Positions 15,992 through 24,805 of a stretch of 64,000 nt of DNA are shown here, in pieces. The DNA lies in contig CP001643.1 in the NCBI GenBank assembly GCA_000023405.1, positions 1,612,001 through 1,676,000 on the forward strand. The letters are read 5' to 3'. Origin of the DNA: Brachybacterium faecium DSM 4810. Its GTDB lineage: Bacteria > Actinomycetota > Actinomycetes > Actinomycetales > Dermabacteraceae. Position 1 is the stretch's first letter; each line of letters begins with the position of its first letter. A program made the translations under genes and the position numbers. The notes beneath the pieces were generated by a model. The model made no database searches. It was not told where the DNA came from and was given only the letters and a program-made list of their open reading frames with translations.

Positions 15992-18718
15992 ATGGCGGAC
16001 AGACGCGACGGACTGCGACCCCTGCGCCGTCGCGCCCGGGGCGGCGAGGAGACCGGGCCCTCCTATCCCGCGCACTGGGAGGCCGACATCGCGCTGCGCG
16101 ACGGCTCCGCCGCGCATCTGCGCCCGATCCTCCCCTCCGACGCCGAGGCGCTCCAGGAGTTCCATCAGCGGCAGTCGGAGCAGTCCCGCTACCTGCGGTT
16201 CTTCGCCCCCATGCCGCGGCTGTCCTCCCGCGATCTCGACCGCTTCACCCACGTGGACCATGTGGACCGCGTCGCGTTCATCGTCCTGGTGGGGCAGGAG
16301 ATCGTCGCGGTGGCCCGCTACGACCGGGTCGAGCCGCGCACCGCCGAGATCGCGTTCAACGTCTCCGACTCGCGCCAGGGGACGGGCCTGGCCTCGGTGC
16401 TGCTCGAGCACCTCGCCGCCGCTGCCCGCGAACGCGGCATCAATCGCTTCACCGCCGAGGTGCTGCCGCAGAACACGAAGATGATCAAGGTGTTCACCGA
16501 GACCGGTTTCGACGTCGACCGCACCCTCGACGACGGCGTCGTCATGGTCTCCTTCCGCATCGACCCCACCGCCCGCTCGCTCGCCGTGATGGCAGAGCGC
16601 GAGCACCGCGCCGAATCCCGCGCGATGGAACGGCTGCTGGATCCGCGCTCGGTGCTGCTGATCGGCGTCTCCTCCCGTGCGGACTCGGCGGGAGGGCGCT
16701 TCCTCACCGCGCTCGAGAGCTCCGGCTACGCCGGGACGGTGCACCTCGTGGCCCGCGACGCGCTCGAGCTGCGCGGCCACCGCCCCTGGCAGCGGATCGC
16801 CGATGTGCCGGGCACCGTGGACCTCGCCGTGATCGCGCTGCGCCCCGAGGCGTGCCTCGACGCGATCGAGGAATGCGCGGCGATCGGGGTGCACAGCGTC
16901 GTGATCCCCACCGAGGGCTTCACCGACAGCGACGAGGGGCGCCGCCTGCAGCGGGAGCTGGTGGCCCGCGCCCGCCGCGACGGGATGCGCCTGCTGGGCC
17001 CCGGCTCGCTGGGCTTCCTGCGCACCGGAGAGGACCCGATCAGCCTTTCCCTCGCCCCCCGCATGCCGCGCCCCGGCCCGGTCGCGCTCGCCGGGCAGTC
17101 CAGCGCGCTCTCGGCGATGCTGCTGGCCGGCACCGATGCGCGCGGCATCGGACTGCACGAGTTCGTCGGGGTCGGCAACCGGGCCGACGTCTCCCTCAAC
17201 GACACCCTCCAGCACTGGGAGGACGACGACCAGATCGGGGTCATCGGCCTCGCGCTGGAGTCCATGGGCAACCCGCGCAAGTTCACCCGGATCGCGCGCC
17301 GGCTCACCCGCAGCACACCCCTGATCGTGCTGCGGCCGCCCGGCAGCGAGTCCCATCGACCGCCCGGCCATGACGTGCGCTCCTCGTCCCTGCCGCGCCG
17401 TGCCCTGGACCAGGTGCTCGACTCGGCAGGGGTGGTGCAGACCAGGGGAGTGGACCACCTGCTGGACGTCGTCGACGCCATCGGCCGGCAGGGCCTGCCG
17501 CTCGGCCGGCGCGTGGGCCTCCTGTCGAACACCGGGGCGCTGGGTGCGTCCCTGCGCGGCGCCGCGGACGAGGCCGGTCTGCACGTGGTCGCCGAGAACC
17601 GCAGCGTCCCGCTCTCGCCGGACCCGCGGCTCATCCAGCGCGCCTTCACCTCGATGGCGGCGCTGGGCGAGGTGGATCTGGTGATCGCCGGGATGCTCGA
17701 CCCGCTCACCGGCGACGTCGTCGAGGTGCTGCGGCAGATGGCGATCGTGGCCCGGCACTCCGAGGTGGTGATGCTGGTGTGCCTGGTCACCTCGACGGAG
17801 CGATTCGACCAGGTGCAGGCCGCCGTGCGCCGGGAACCCGCCCTGCCTCCCGTGCATGCGACCCCCTTCGCCGCGACCCGCGCGGCCGATGGCATGCTCG
17901 CCGCCGCGCTGCGCCCCGAGGTCGACGACGAGGAGCCCGCTCAGCGGGACGTGGACCGCGCCGCCGCCCGCGCCGTGGTGGAGCGGTGGCGAGAAGCCGG
18001 CGAGGAGCGCACCGAGGGCGCTCCCGCCGAGGACCTGCCCGCCGAGGACACCCGGGCGCTGCTGGCCGCGTACGGGATCGACCTGCTGGTCTCGCATCGC
18101 TTCACCGACGTCGACGACGCCCTCGCCCAGGCCGCCCGGATCGGGTACCCCGTGGCACTGAAGAGCACCGACCCCGTGCTGCGCCATCGCGCGGACCTCG
18201 GCGGGGTGCGGCTGGACATCCCCGACGAGGTGCAGCTGCGCCACGCCGTCGAGGGGATGCGCCGGGACCTGTCCTACTCGAGCGCGCCGCTCGAGGTGCA
18301 GGCCATGGCCCCGGCCGGGGTGCCGATGGTGGTGCGCAGCGTCGAGGACCCGTCGCTCGGCCCGGTGGTGTCGCTCTCGGTCGCCGGGGACGCCACGGAC
18401 CTCCTGGACGACATCGCCTACGCCATCCCGCCGTTCAGCGAGACCGCCGCGGCCCGGCTGGTCGATACGCCGGCCTCCGCGGTCAAGCTGCGCGGCACGC
18501 GCGGGCTGCCCCGCGCCGATCGCGCGGCGCTCGCCGACCTCGTGGTCCGCATCGGCCTGCTCGCCGAGGACCTCCCCGAACTGGCCTCCCTCGAGCTGTA
18601 TCCGGTGCTGGTCGCCCAGCACGGCACCACCGTCGTCGGCGCCCGGGCGCGGCTGGCCCCGGCCCCCAATCGCACCGACGGCACCCGGCGCGCGCTGTCC
18701 GGTCCGGCGGCCCTCTGA
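15992..18718 (+). CDS. GNAT fused to acyl-CoA synthetase (NDP-forming)-like domains; Pat-like protein acetyltransferase
   Basis: A 908-residue multidomain protein. Residues about 30-200 are a GNAT domain (LRDGSAAHLRPILPSDAEAL; CoA loop DSRQGTGLASVLLEHL; NTKMIKVFTETGF). Then come a CoA-binding Rossmann domain (LDPRSVLLIGVSSRADSAGG), succinyl-CoA-ligase-like domains (AGQSSALSAMLL, GVGNRADVSLNDTLQHW) and a C-terminal ATP-grasp domain (LLAAYGIDLL to LELYPVLV). The segment that normally holds the phospho-histidine (SHTGALAG in active ligases) reads HDVRSSSLPR here, so ligase activity is doubtful. This architecture is that of Pat lysine acetyltransferases, which control acetyl-CoA synthetase. Substrates are unknown. 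Confidence 0.88.
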   Translation: MADRRDGLRPLRRRARGGEETGPSYPAHWEADIALRDGSAAHLRPILPSDAEALQEFHQRQSEQSRYLRFFAPMPRLSSRDLDRFTHVDHVDRVAFIVLVGQEIVAVARYDRVEPRTAEIAFNVSDSRQGTGLASVLLEHLAAAARERGINRFTAEVLPQNTKMIKVFTETGFDVDRTLDDGVVMVSFRIDPTARSLAVMAEREHRAESRAMERLLDPRSVLLIGVSSRADSAGGRFLTALESSGYAGTVHLVARDALELRGHRPWQRIADVPGTVDLAVIALRPEACLDAIEECAAIGVHSVVIPTEGFTDSDEGRRLQRELVARARRDGMRLLGPGSLGFLRTGEDPISLSLAPRMPRPGPVALAGQSSALSAMLLAGTDARGIGLHEFVGVGNRADVSLNDTLQHWEDDDQIGVIGLALESMGNPRKFTRIARRLTRSTPLIVLRPPGSESHRPPGHDVRSSSLPRRALDQVLDSAGVVQTRGVDHLLDVVDAIGRQGLPLGRRVGLLSNTGALGASLRGAADEAGLHVVAENRSVPLSPDPRLIQRAFTSMAALGEVDLVIAGMLDPLTGDVVEVLRQMAIVARHSEVVMLVCLVTSTERFDQVQAAVRREPALPPVHATPFAATRAADGMLAAALRPEVDDEEPAQRDVDRAAARAVVERWREAGEERTEGAPAEDLPAEDTRALLAAYGIDLLVSHRFTDVDDALAQAARIGYPVALKSTDPVLRHRADLGGVRLDIPDEVQLRHAVEGMRRDLSYSSAPLEVQAMAPAGVPMVVRSVEDPSLGPVVSLSVAGDATDLLDDIAYAIPPFSETAAARLVDTPASAVKLRGTRGLPRADRAALADLVVRIGLLAEDLPELASLELYPVLVAQHGTTVVGARARLAPAPNRTDGTRRALSGPAAL

Positions 18719-18746
18719 GGGGCGCCTCGGGCGTGCCGCGGCGTGG

Positions 18747-18752
18747 GACACT
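18747..18752 (+). promoter_or_regulatory. Possible -10 (GACACT) for leaderless mRNA
   Basis: GACACT is followed by six bases and ATG 18759. It matches the NANNNT-N6-ATG arrangement seen for several genes in this window. Confidence 0.35.
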
Positions 18753-18758
18753 AGCGGG

Positions 18759-19334
18759 ATGACGACCGCACTGCCCGCTGACCTCCTCACGGATCTCGAG
18801 ACCGCCGGCTACTTCCCGCAGACGGCAGCCCAGAGCCTGGAGCGCTCACTGCGCGGCGCCCGTCCGGTCGCGCACCTGGTGCGGCCCGAGACCACCTTCG
18901 ACGGTCCGGAGGTGCGCCGGCACCTGACCGTCGTGGTCCTCACGGAGACGCACCTGCTGGTGACCCATCTCGACGACGACCCCGCCGATGCGCTGAACCC
19001 CAGCCAGGTGGTCTCCACCACCGAGCGGATCCGGCTCCGGCGCATCACGGCCACCGGCCTCTCGCAGGTCTTCGACACCGACGGCAAGGGCCGCGCGGGC
19101 ACCGAGGCGGAGATCACCCTCGGGGTGAGCTGGGACGGAAGCCGCCGGGTCGACCTCGAACGCGCCGTGTGCGAGGACCCGAACTGCCAGATCGACCACG
19201 GCTACACCGGGACGATCGCTCCCACCGACCTCGCGCTGCGGGTCTCCGCCCTCGCCGACGGCGCCGGAGCGGTGGATGCGGCTCTCGCGTTCCACGACCG
19301 CCTGGTCGACGCGATCGACGCGGCGGGCGCCTGA
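18759..19334 (+). CDS. DUF5998 family protein
   Basis: A 191-residue conserved actinobacterial protein of unknown function. The body (TAGYFPQTAAQSLERSLRGARPVAHLVRPETTFDGPEVRRHLTVVVLTETHLLVTHLDDD) is typical of the family, whose genes usually sit directly upstream of an alkaline-phosphatase-superfamily gene, as here. A CEDPNCQIDHGYTG motif could bind metal (two Cys, one His). No transmembrane segment. The next gene starts 36 bp after the stop. Confidence 0.82.
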   Translation: MTTALPADLLTDLETAGYFPQTAAQSLERSLRGARPVAHLVRPETTFDGPEVRRHLTVVVLTETHLLVTHLDDDPADALNPSQVVSTTERIRLRRITATGLSQVFDTDGKGRAGTEAEITLGVSWDGSRRVDLERAVCEDPNCQIDHGYTGTIAPTDLALRVSALADGAGAVDAALAFHDRLVDAIDAAGA

Positions 19335-19369
19335 GTGGGGCGGCTCACCCCGATGACGCGGCAGGGGCT

Positions 19370-20503
19370 GTGACCGCCGGCGCGGCGCTCGAGGGCTGGC
19401 CCGCGGATCTGCTGCCGCCTCCCTTCGCCGCCGGGAAGCACCCCGGGCTGCTGGACGTGATCCCGCCGCTGCTCGAGCGGCCGGAACCGGGCCGCGACCT
19501 CGTGGTCCTGCTCGACGGCGTCGGCGCGGACCTGCTCGCCGAGCACCGCGCCCTCACCCCCACCCTCCGCCGCCTGGAATCCGAGATCACGCGGGTGCGC
19601 ACGGTCGCGCCGAGCACCACCGCGAGCGCCATGGTCTCCCTCCACACGGGCGCGCCGCCGCTGCGCCACGGGGTGCTCGGCTATCTCACCCGCGATCCGC
19701 GCAGCGGGCGCAGCCTCAACCAGCTCACCGGCGCCCCGGGCACCGATCCGCGGGAGTGGATGCCGCTGCCCACCCCGGTCGAATCGGGCACCCGGCGCGC
19801 CGTGCAGGTGGCGCCCGCCAAGCACGAGGGCTCGCATCTCAGCGGCGTCGCGTTCCGCGGCTGGGAGTTCCTCGGCCACGGCCGCGGCGACCGGGTCCAG
19901 GCCGTGCGGACGGCGCTCCACCGCGCAGGGCCCGACGGCCTCGTCCACCTCCACGTCGACGACGTGGACCATGCCGGCCACCGGCACGGCGTCGATTCCG
20001 AACCGTGGAGGACAGCGCTCGCGGAGGTCGATGCCCTGGTCGGCGCGCTGTTGCGGCGCCTGCCGCGCGGCACCCGCATCCACCTGACCGCCGACCACGG
20101 CATGGTCGACACCTCGCCCCAGCACACCATCGACCTCGCCGCGCACCCGCAGCTGCGGCGGCTGGTGGACGAGGCGGCGGGGGAGGCGCGGGCGCTCGCG
20201 CTGCACGCCGTGGCCTCCGAGGGCGCCGATGAGGAGCTCGCGCAGGGCCTCACGCAGCTGCTGGGGGAGCGGGCGCTGGTGCTCCGGCGCGCCGAGGTGC
20301 TCGACGCCGGGCTGCTGGGTCCGGTCGGCGCAGTGCCGGAGAGGGTCGCTCCGCGGCTTCCGGACGTGCTCGTGCTCGCTCGCGGTCGCTGGAGCATCGA
20401 CGACTTCTCCCGCCGCCCCGAGCACACCCGGCAGATGGTCGGCGTCCACGGCTCGCTGACGCCTGCGGAGGCCTGGGTGCCCCTGCTGCACACCGAGGTC
20501 TGA
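19370..20503 (+). CDS. Alkaline phosphatase superfamily protein (nucleotide pyrophosphatase/phosphodiesterase type)
   Basis: A 377-residue metallo-enzyme. Metal and nucleophile motifs are present in order: VVLLDGVGADLL (Asp), APSTTASAMVSLHTGAPP (nucleophile Thr), HVDDVDHAGHRHG (Asp/His) and LTADHGMVD (Asp/His). It belongs to the type I phosphodiesterase/nucleotide pyrophosphatase branch; the substrate is unknown. No signal peptide was seen, so it is likely cytoplasmic. The GTG at 19370, after GCAGGGG, is preferred: homology begins there, and earlier in-frame codons overlap the DUF5998 gene. Confidence 0.88.
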   Translation: MTAGAALEGWPADLLPPPFAAGKHPGLLDVIPPLLERPEPGRDLVVLLDGVGADLLAEHRALTPTLRRLESEITRVRTVAPSTTASAMVSLHTGAPPLRHGVLGYLTRDPRSGRSLNQLTGAPGTDPREWMPLPTPVESGTRRAVQVAPAKHEGSHLSGVAFRGWEFLGHGRGDRVQAVRTALHRAGPDGLVHLHVDDVDHAGHRHGVDSEPWRTALAEVDALVGALLRRLPRGTRIHLTADHGMVDTSPQHTIDLAAHPQLRRLVDEAAGEARALALHAVASEGADEELAQGLTQLLGERALVLRRAEVLDAGLLGPVGAVPERVAPRLPDVLVLARGRWSIDDFSRRPEHTRQMVGVHGSLTPAEAWVPLLHTEV

Positions 20504-20598
20504 ACCACCGGCATCGAGGCCCGAGCGGTCGACATCGGGGCGTGAGCCTCCGGCAGGGCGTCGGGCCGCGGCACGGACGGCTCGAGGCGTGCGCCGTC

Positions 20599-20614
20599 GG
20601 CCCGCCCGCGGGCC
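20599..20614. terminator. Possible bidirectional terminator
   Basis: A 7-bp perfect inverted repeat (GGCCCGC/GCGGGCC) with a 2-base loop lies between the convergent phosphodiesterase-like gene and sepH. Confidence 0.45.
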
Positions 20615-20629
20615 GGGCGCTGCGCGAGC

Positions 20630-21979
20630 TCAGTCGTGCTTCGAGCCGAAGACGATCTCGTCCCAGCTGGGCATCGATGCGCGCTTGCTGCGCGGGCGGG
20701 GCTTCTTGCCCCGCTTGTCCTGCGCGGGGTCCTTCGTCGGCGTGGAACCGGGCGTCTCGGGGCCTGCCTGCTCCGTCGTGCCGGTGGTCTCCGCGGTCGC
20801 CTCATCCTGCGGTGTGGTCGGCGCGTCGCCGAAGCCGGGCAGCGGGGTCAGGTCCACCGTGTCCTGGTAGGCGAGCTGCGCCGCGTCGCCGGACGGCTCC
20901 GCGGGGGCTTCCTCGGGCGTCTGCTCGAGGGCCGGTTCCGCGGCCTCCTGCGCCGCGGGGTCCTCGGCATCGGCGGGCGTGGCGAGGGCGTCGTCGGCCG
21001 AATGCTCGAGCGCGGCTTCCCGGTCGGCGTCCCGGGTGCTCGTGCCGTCGTCGGGGGTGGGCTGGAGCCCGGTCGGCGCGAGGCCGGCCGGTGCCGGGTC
21101 CGCGGAGGTGGCGCCGGCCTGTGAGGCGCTGTCCGCGTCGTGCTCGTCGCCCTCCGTCGCCTGATCGTCGGCGTCCTCGAGATCTGACCAGACCGTCGCC
21201 GCGGCGTCCGGGCGGGGGACCGAGCGCAGCCCGCGGCGCGCGTTGAGCGCCTCCAGGTCGTCGTCGGCGATCACCGAGGGGTGCTCCTCGGCGACGGGGC
21301 GTCGCGGCGTCCAGGTGCGAGCCCTCGGGGCGGGGCCGCCCTCGAGGGAGCCATCGGCCTCGAGATCGTAGACGGAGCTCTTGACGGCCTGGAGCCGGCC
21401 CCGGCCCCGAGCCGGCTCGGGCGGGGCGTCCTCGTCGCTGATCCACCGGGCCTCATCGTCCACCGGGGAGACCGAGCGGTTGTCGAGATCGGCGACCCAG
21501 TGCGCCTGGCGCGTCCGGCCGCCGGCGGAGAAGCTCAGCTCGAGGGTCCAGGTGCCGTCCTGCCGGCGCCATGCGTCCCAGGCCGTCTCCCCGGTCGCCT
21601 CCCGTGCCGCGAGCCGCTCGGTGACGACGTCGAGCAGCGCGGGGCCGCCACGGCCCACGGGGAAGGTGCGGGCGCGCTGGGCGCTCCATTCGCGTTCGGC
21701 GAGCACGGGGCCCTCGTAGCGGCGGATGTGCTCGAGCGGGATCTCGGACGCCTCGGCGATGTCCTCGGCGCTGCGCCCGGAGCGCAGCATCGCCTGGATC
21801 TCCCGGGGTCGCAGCGGCGCCGCATCGGCGGCCTGGATCATGTTGAGCGCGGGGCGGTCAGAGCGCACCGCCGCCCGCAGCGCCCGGTCGATGCGCAGCG
21901 TGTACCGCTCGCCGTCGGAGTCGACCAGGAGCACATGTTCCCCGTCGTCATGGATCCCGTCGAGTTCGAGCTCGCGCAT
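20630..21979 (-). CDS. sepH: Septation protein SepH
   Basis: A 449-residue actinobacterial cell-division protein; the Streptomyces homologue stimulates FtsZ assembly. The N-terminal DUF3071 domain (about 1-170) contains RALRAAVRSDRPALNMIQAADAAPLRPREIQAMLRSG and a helix-turn-helix segment (SAEDIAEASEIPLEHIRRYEGPVLAERE). A long acidic, Ala/Pro-rich linker follows. The C-terminus has the conserved basic motif RSKRASMPSWDEIVFG. GAGAGGA lies just before the ATG. The promoter region carries three 12-bp direct repeats. Confidence 0.93.
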   Translation of the reverse strand: MRELELDGIHDDGEHVLLVDSDGERYTLRIDRALRAAVRSDRPALNMIQAADAAPLRPREIQAMLRSGRSAEDIAEASEIPLEHIRRYEGPVLAEREWSAQRARTFPVGRGGPALLDVVTERLAAREATGETAWDAWRRQDGTWTLELSFSAGGRTRQAHWVADLDNRSVSPVDDEARWISDEDAPPEPARGRGRLQAVKSSVYDLEADGSLEGGPAPRARTWTPRRPVAEEHPSVIADDDLEALNARRGLRSVPRPDAAATVWSDLEDADDQATEGDEHDADSASQAGATSADPAPAGLAPTGLQPTPDDGTSTRDADREAALEHSADDALATPADAEDPAAQEAAEPALEQTPEEAPAEPSGDAAQLAYQDTVDLTPLPGFGDAPTTPQDEATAETTGTTEQAGPETPGSTPTKDPAQDKRGKKPRPRSKRASMPSWDEIVFGSKHD

Positions 21980-22009
21980 CGTCGTCCTCTCCGTCGGAGC
22001 CTGGTCGCC

Positions 22010-22051
22010 TGCGTGCAGATGTCGGTGCGTGCAGAAGCCTGCGTGCAGAAG
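22010..22051. repeat. Three 12-bp direct repeats in the sepH leader
   Basis: TGCGTGCAGATG, TGCGTGCAGAAG and TGCGTGCAGAAG begin at 22010, 22026 and 22040. They lie between a minus-strand TAGACT hexamer and the sepH start, so they would be in or just upstream of the 5' leader; an operator array is possible. Confidence 0.75.
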
Positions 22052-22055
22052 TCTA
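22050..22055 (-). promoter_or_regulatory. Putative -10 (TAGACT) for sepH
   Basis: TAGACT on the minus strand, about 70 bp before the sepH ATG. It overlaps the third direct repeat. No clear -35. Confidence 0.45.
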
Positions 22056-22142
22056 GGCCGCGACCATATCGTGCTCCGGCTGGGACGGCGGCTCCGGACC
22101 ATGAGGTGGCGCGGCGTGTTGCGTCCCCCTGGGCACGCGGTG

Positions 22143-22171
22143 TTGTGGGTCGCAGACCGCTCTGCAATAAT
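22143..22171 (+). promoter_or_regulatory. Promoter for DUF4193 gene
   Basis: TTGTGG (22143-22148) and AATAAT (22166-22171) are separated by 17 bp, a near-consensus housekeeping promoter; it lies about 120 bp before the start codon. Confidence 0.55.
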
Positions 22172-22292
22172 GCCGCCGCATTCAGCGTTGACACCCGGGC
22201 CGCCACGGAGCGGCCCGCGAGGACACACCGGCGCGGATTTGCCCCAGGACCCCCGGTCGGATCATCCGACGACAACCAGGAACGGACCGTAG

Positions 22293-22595
22293 ATGGCCAC
22301 TGATTACGACGCCCCGCGCAAGAACGACGACGACTCGAACGACGACTCCATCGAGGAGCTGAAGGGCCGGCGGAACGAGGCCGCCACCCCGACGGTCGAC
22401 GAGGACGAGGCCGAAGCCGCGGATTCCTACGAGCTCCCGGGCGCCGATCTCTCCGGCGAGGAGCTCTCCGTCCGCGTGCTGCCGCGCCAGGCCGACGAGT
22501 TCACCTGCGCCAGCTGCTTCCTCGTCAAGCACCGCAGCCAGATCGATCACGTCGAGGGCACCCTCATCATCTGCAAGGAATGTGCCGCAGCCTGA
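22293..22595 (+). CDS. DUF4193 family protein
   Basis: A 100-residue protein of unknown function conserved across actinobacteria. The N-terminal half is acidic; the motif DSIEELKGRR and the C-terminal FTCASCFLVKHRSQI with IICKECAA give two C-x2-C pairs, likely a zinc ribbon. It is divergent from sepH and close to DUF3093 and dut genes, a conserved neighbourhood. AACGGACC and related bases before the ATG give only a weak ribosome site. A terminator follows. Confidence 0.92.
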   Translation: MATDYDAPRKNDDDSNDDSIEELKGRRNEAATPTVDEDEAEAADSYELPGADLSGEELSVRVLPRQADEFTCASCFLVKHRSQIDHVEGTLIICKECAAA

Positions 22596-22655
22596 GCGCC
22601 CGCACCTCGACACCACTCGACACGGCACGACCGCGACGCAGCCCGTCGCCGCAGA

Positions 22656-22690
22656 ACGGCACCGCACCCTCCGGGGCGCGGTGCCGTTTT
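22656..22690 (+). terminator. Intrinsic terminator after DUF4193 gene
   Basis: A perfect 10-bp stem (ACGGCACCGC with its complement) and a 12-base loop, followed by TTT. Confidence 0.8.
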
Positions 22691-22781
22691 CGTGGTCCTC
22701 CAGGGTTCTCAGCCCTTCTCCGGCCCGTGGGAGCCCCGCGCGGCCCGTCCCGGGCCCGTGGGCGTCCCGCGCCGGGGCGGC

Positions 22782-23321
22782 TCAGCCCTCGGCGCCCTCG
22801 GCGCGCTGATGCAGCCGCTGCGCGGTGCGCAGGGCCAGCGCCAGATCCTCGGGGCGGCGCGTGGAGGCGACCCAGGCGGTGGTCGGATCCTCCTCGTCCA
22901 GCACCTCGACCCGCAGCCCGGTGCGCGTCCAGCCGCGCACGCAGTGATGCGCCATCGGCTCGAAGTCCTGGCCGATCATCAGCGCCCACTGCTCCGCCTC
23001 GAGCGCGACCGGCTCGCCGAGCAGCTCCACCTCGATCTGCGCACGGCTCATCCGGAAGCGGCCGTCGGCGACCTCGAGCACGGGGGAGTACGCCACCACG
23101 AGGACGAGCAGCCCTGCGATCGCTGCCGCGCCCACCGCGATCGCGGCGGGAAGGCTCAGCGGGACCAGGATCAGCCCGAGCGCAGCGCCCAGCGTGACCG
23201 CGGCGATCCAGAGACCGGGACCGGGCATCACGCGCTCGTGGAAGAGCGGGGTCTGCCCGGTCGGGGCAGACCCCGGGGTCGTGGACGACGGCTCGGCGGA
23301 ATGATCGGGTGCTGCGGGCAT
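22782..23321 (-). CDS. DUF3093 membrane protein
   Basis: A 179-residue protein with two adjacent membrane helices near residues 37-77 (LWIAAVTLGAALGLILVPL, then AIAVGAAAIAGLLVLVVAY) and a cytoplasmic beta-rich domain ending in WVASTRRPEDLALAL. This is the layout of DUF3093 proteins, commonly adjacent to dut in actinobacteria. The function is unknown. It is divergent from dut; GACGAT lies 6 nt before the ATG, consistent with a leaderless start. Confidence 0.88.
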   Translation of the reverse strand: MPAAPDHSAEPSSTTPGSAPTGQTPLFHERVMPGPGLWIAAVTLGAALGLILVPLSLPAAIAVGAAAIAGLLVLVVAYSPVLEVADGRFRMSRAQIEVELLGEPVALEAEQWALMIGQDFEPMAHHCVRGWTRTGLRVEVLDEEDPTTAWVASTRRPEDLALALRTAQRLHQRAEGAEG

Positions 23322-23417
23322 GGCCTCATCGTCTCACGCACCGACTGGAGGTTCCCCTCGGAGCCGGCCGCGCCCCGCGCCTCGACGCGCACTGGATGCG
23401 CGGGGACGCGGACCGCA

Positions 23418-23423
23418 TACCCT
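23418..23423 (+). promoter_or_regulatory. Putative -10 (TACCCT) for leaderless dut mRNA
   Basis: TACCCT is followed by six bases and the dut ATG. There is no Shine-Dalgarno. Confidence 0.55.
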
Positions 23424-23429
23424 GGGGCC

Positions 23430-23969
23430 ATGCCCGTCGACCACGCTGACATCCCGCCGCACGGCGAGAACCCGACCCCCGCCCCCGAGGAGAGCTCGCT
23501 GCGGATCCGCCGCCAGGGACCGGTGCCGCTGCCGCAGCGCGCCCATCCCGACGATGCCGGTCTGGACCTGGCCAGCGCCGAGGAGGTCGTGATCCCGCCC
23601 GGCGGGCGGGCCCTGGTGGACACCGGGCTCGCCGTCGCGCTGCCCGCCGGCACCGTGGGTCTGGTCTGTCCCCGCTCGGGGCTCGCCGCCCGCCACGGCA
23701 TCACCGTGCTCAACGGCCCCGGTATCGTGGACGCCGGCTACCGAGGACCGGTCAAGGTCGCGCTGCACAACACCGACCTCTCCGAGTCCTTCGCCCTGCA
23801 CGTCGGGGACCGCATCGCCCAGCTGGTGGTGGTGCCGTTCCTCGCCCCGCGGCTGGACGAGGTCGAGGACCTCGACGAGACCGTCCGCGCCGGGGCGGGC
23901 TTCGGCTCCAGCGGCGGGTTCGGTGCCGGGCGCGCCTCGACGGCCGCCGACGAGACCACGGAGGGATGA
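23430..23969 (+). CDS. dut: dUTP diphosphatase
   Basis: A 179-residue trimeric dUTPase that hydrolyses dUTP to dUMP and pyrophosphate. All five motifs are present: DDAGLDLAS, PRSGLAARHG, VLNGPGIVDAGYRGPVKVALHN, GDRIAQLVV and the C-terminal glycine-rich RAGAGFGSSGGFG. About 25 extra residues precede the conserved core. The stop is just before the DUF3710 gene; the two are likely co-transcribed. Confidence 0.97.
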   Translation: MPVDHADIPPHGENPTPAPEESSLRIRRQGPVPLPQRAHPDDAGLDLASAEEVVIPPGGRALVDTGLAVALPAGTVGLVCPRSGLAARHGITVLNGPGIVDAGYRGPVKVALHNTDLSESFALHVGDRIAQLVVVPFLAPRLDEVEDLDETVRAGAGFGSSGGFGAGRASTAADETTEG

Positions 23970-23971
23970 TC

Positions 23972-24805
23972 ATGGGACTGTTCTCCCGCAGGAAGCCGCG
24001 CCGGGCCGAGGAGGCCGTCGACGCTGAGACGCCGGACCGGCGCGACCGCGCCGAGGAGCTCGATCGCCGGGAGGCCGACAGGCCGGACGCTGCCGACGGG
24101 CCGGGCTCCGCCGACGGGCCGGACGCTGACACCGGGATGGAGACGAGCGAGGAGCCCGCACCGGAGGAGGACGGGACCGCGGCGACCCCGCGCGGCGACC
24201 ACCTCGAGGACGGCCCGTACGACGTCTCCGAGGCGCCGGAGGAGGACCGCATCGATCTCGGCGGGCTGCAGGTCCCCACGGTCGACGGCATGGAGCTGCG
24301 GATGGAGGTCGATCAGCGCAGCGGCGCGGTCACCGGGGCGAACCTCGTCCTCGGCGGGTCCTCGCTGCAGGTCCAGGCCTTCGCCGCACCCAAGTCGCGC
24401 GGCCTGTGGGAGGACGTGCGCAGCTCGCTGCGCGACTCGGTCGTCTCCCAGGGCGGCACCGCGGAGACCCGGCCCGGCGCTTTCGGCCCCGAGCTGATCA
24501 CACGCCTCCCGGTCAAGCGGGCCGACGGCCGCACGGGATACCGCCCGGCGCGGTTCCTCGGCGTCGACGGCCGGCGCTGGTTCCTCCGCGCGATCCTCAC
24601 CGGCCCGGCGCTGGGCGACACCGAGCAGGCGCGCCGTTTCGAGACGCTCGTCTCCCGGCTCGTCGTGGTGCGCGGCACCGGTGCGATGGCGCCGCAGGAG
24701 CTGATCCCGCTGCACCTGCCCGGGGAGCGCCCCGGCCTGGAGCAGGTGCGCTCCGGCCCGCTGGATCCGCTCGCCCGCGGCCCCGAGATCACCGAGATCG
24801 GATGA
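23972..24805 (+). CDS. DUF3710 family protein
   Basis: A 277-residue actinobacterial protein of unknown function. The N-terminus is charged and repetitive (residues 1-80, RRAEEAVDAETPDRRDRAEELD and similar); the conserved domain starts near RIDLGGLQVPTVDGMELRMEV and includes DSVVSQGGTAETRPGAFGPEL. The ATG at 23972 has GGAGGG 6 nt upstream; ATG 23966 would overlap that ribosome site. It follows dut and overlaps the DUF3159 gene by ATGA, so the three form an operon. Confidence 0.9.
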   Translation: MGLFSRRKPRRAEEAVDAETPDRRDRAEELDRREADRPDAADGPGSADGPDADTGMETSEEPAPEEDGTAATPRGDHLEDGPYDVSEAPEEDRIDLGGLQVPTVDGMELRMEVDQRSGAVTGANLVLGGSSLQVQAFAAPKSRGLWEDVRSSLRDSVVSQGGTAETRPGAFGPELITRLPVKRADGRTGYRPARFLGVDGRRWFLRAILTGPALGDTEQARRFETLVSRLVVVRGTGAMAPQELIPLHLPGERPGLEQVRSGPLDPLARGPEITEIG

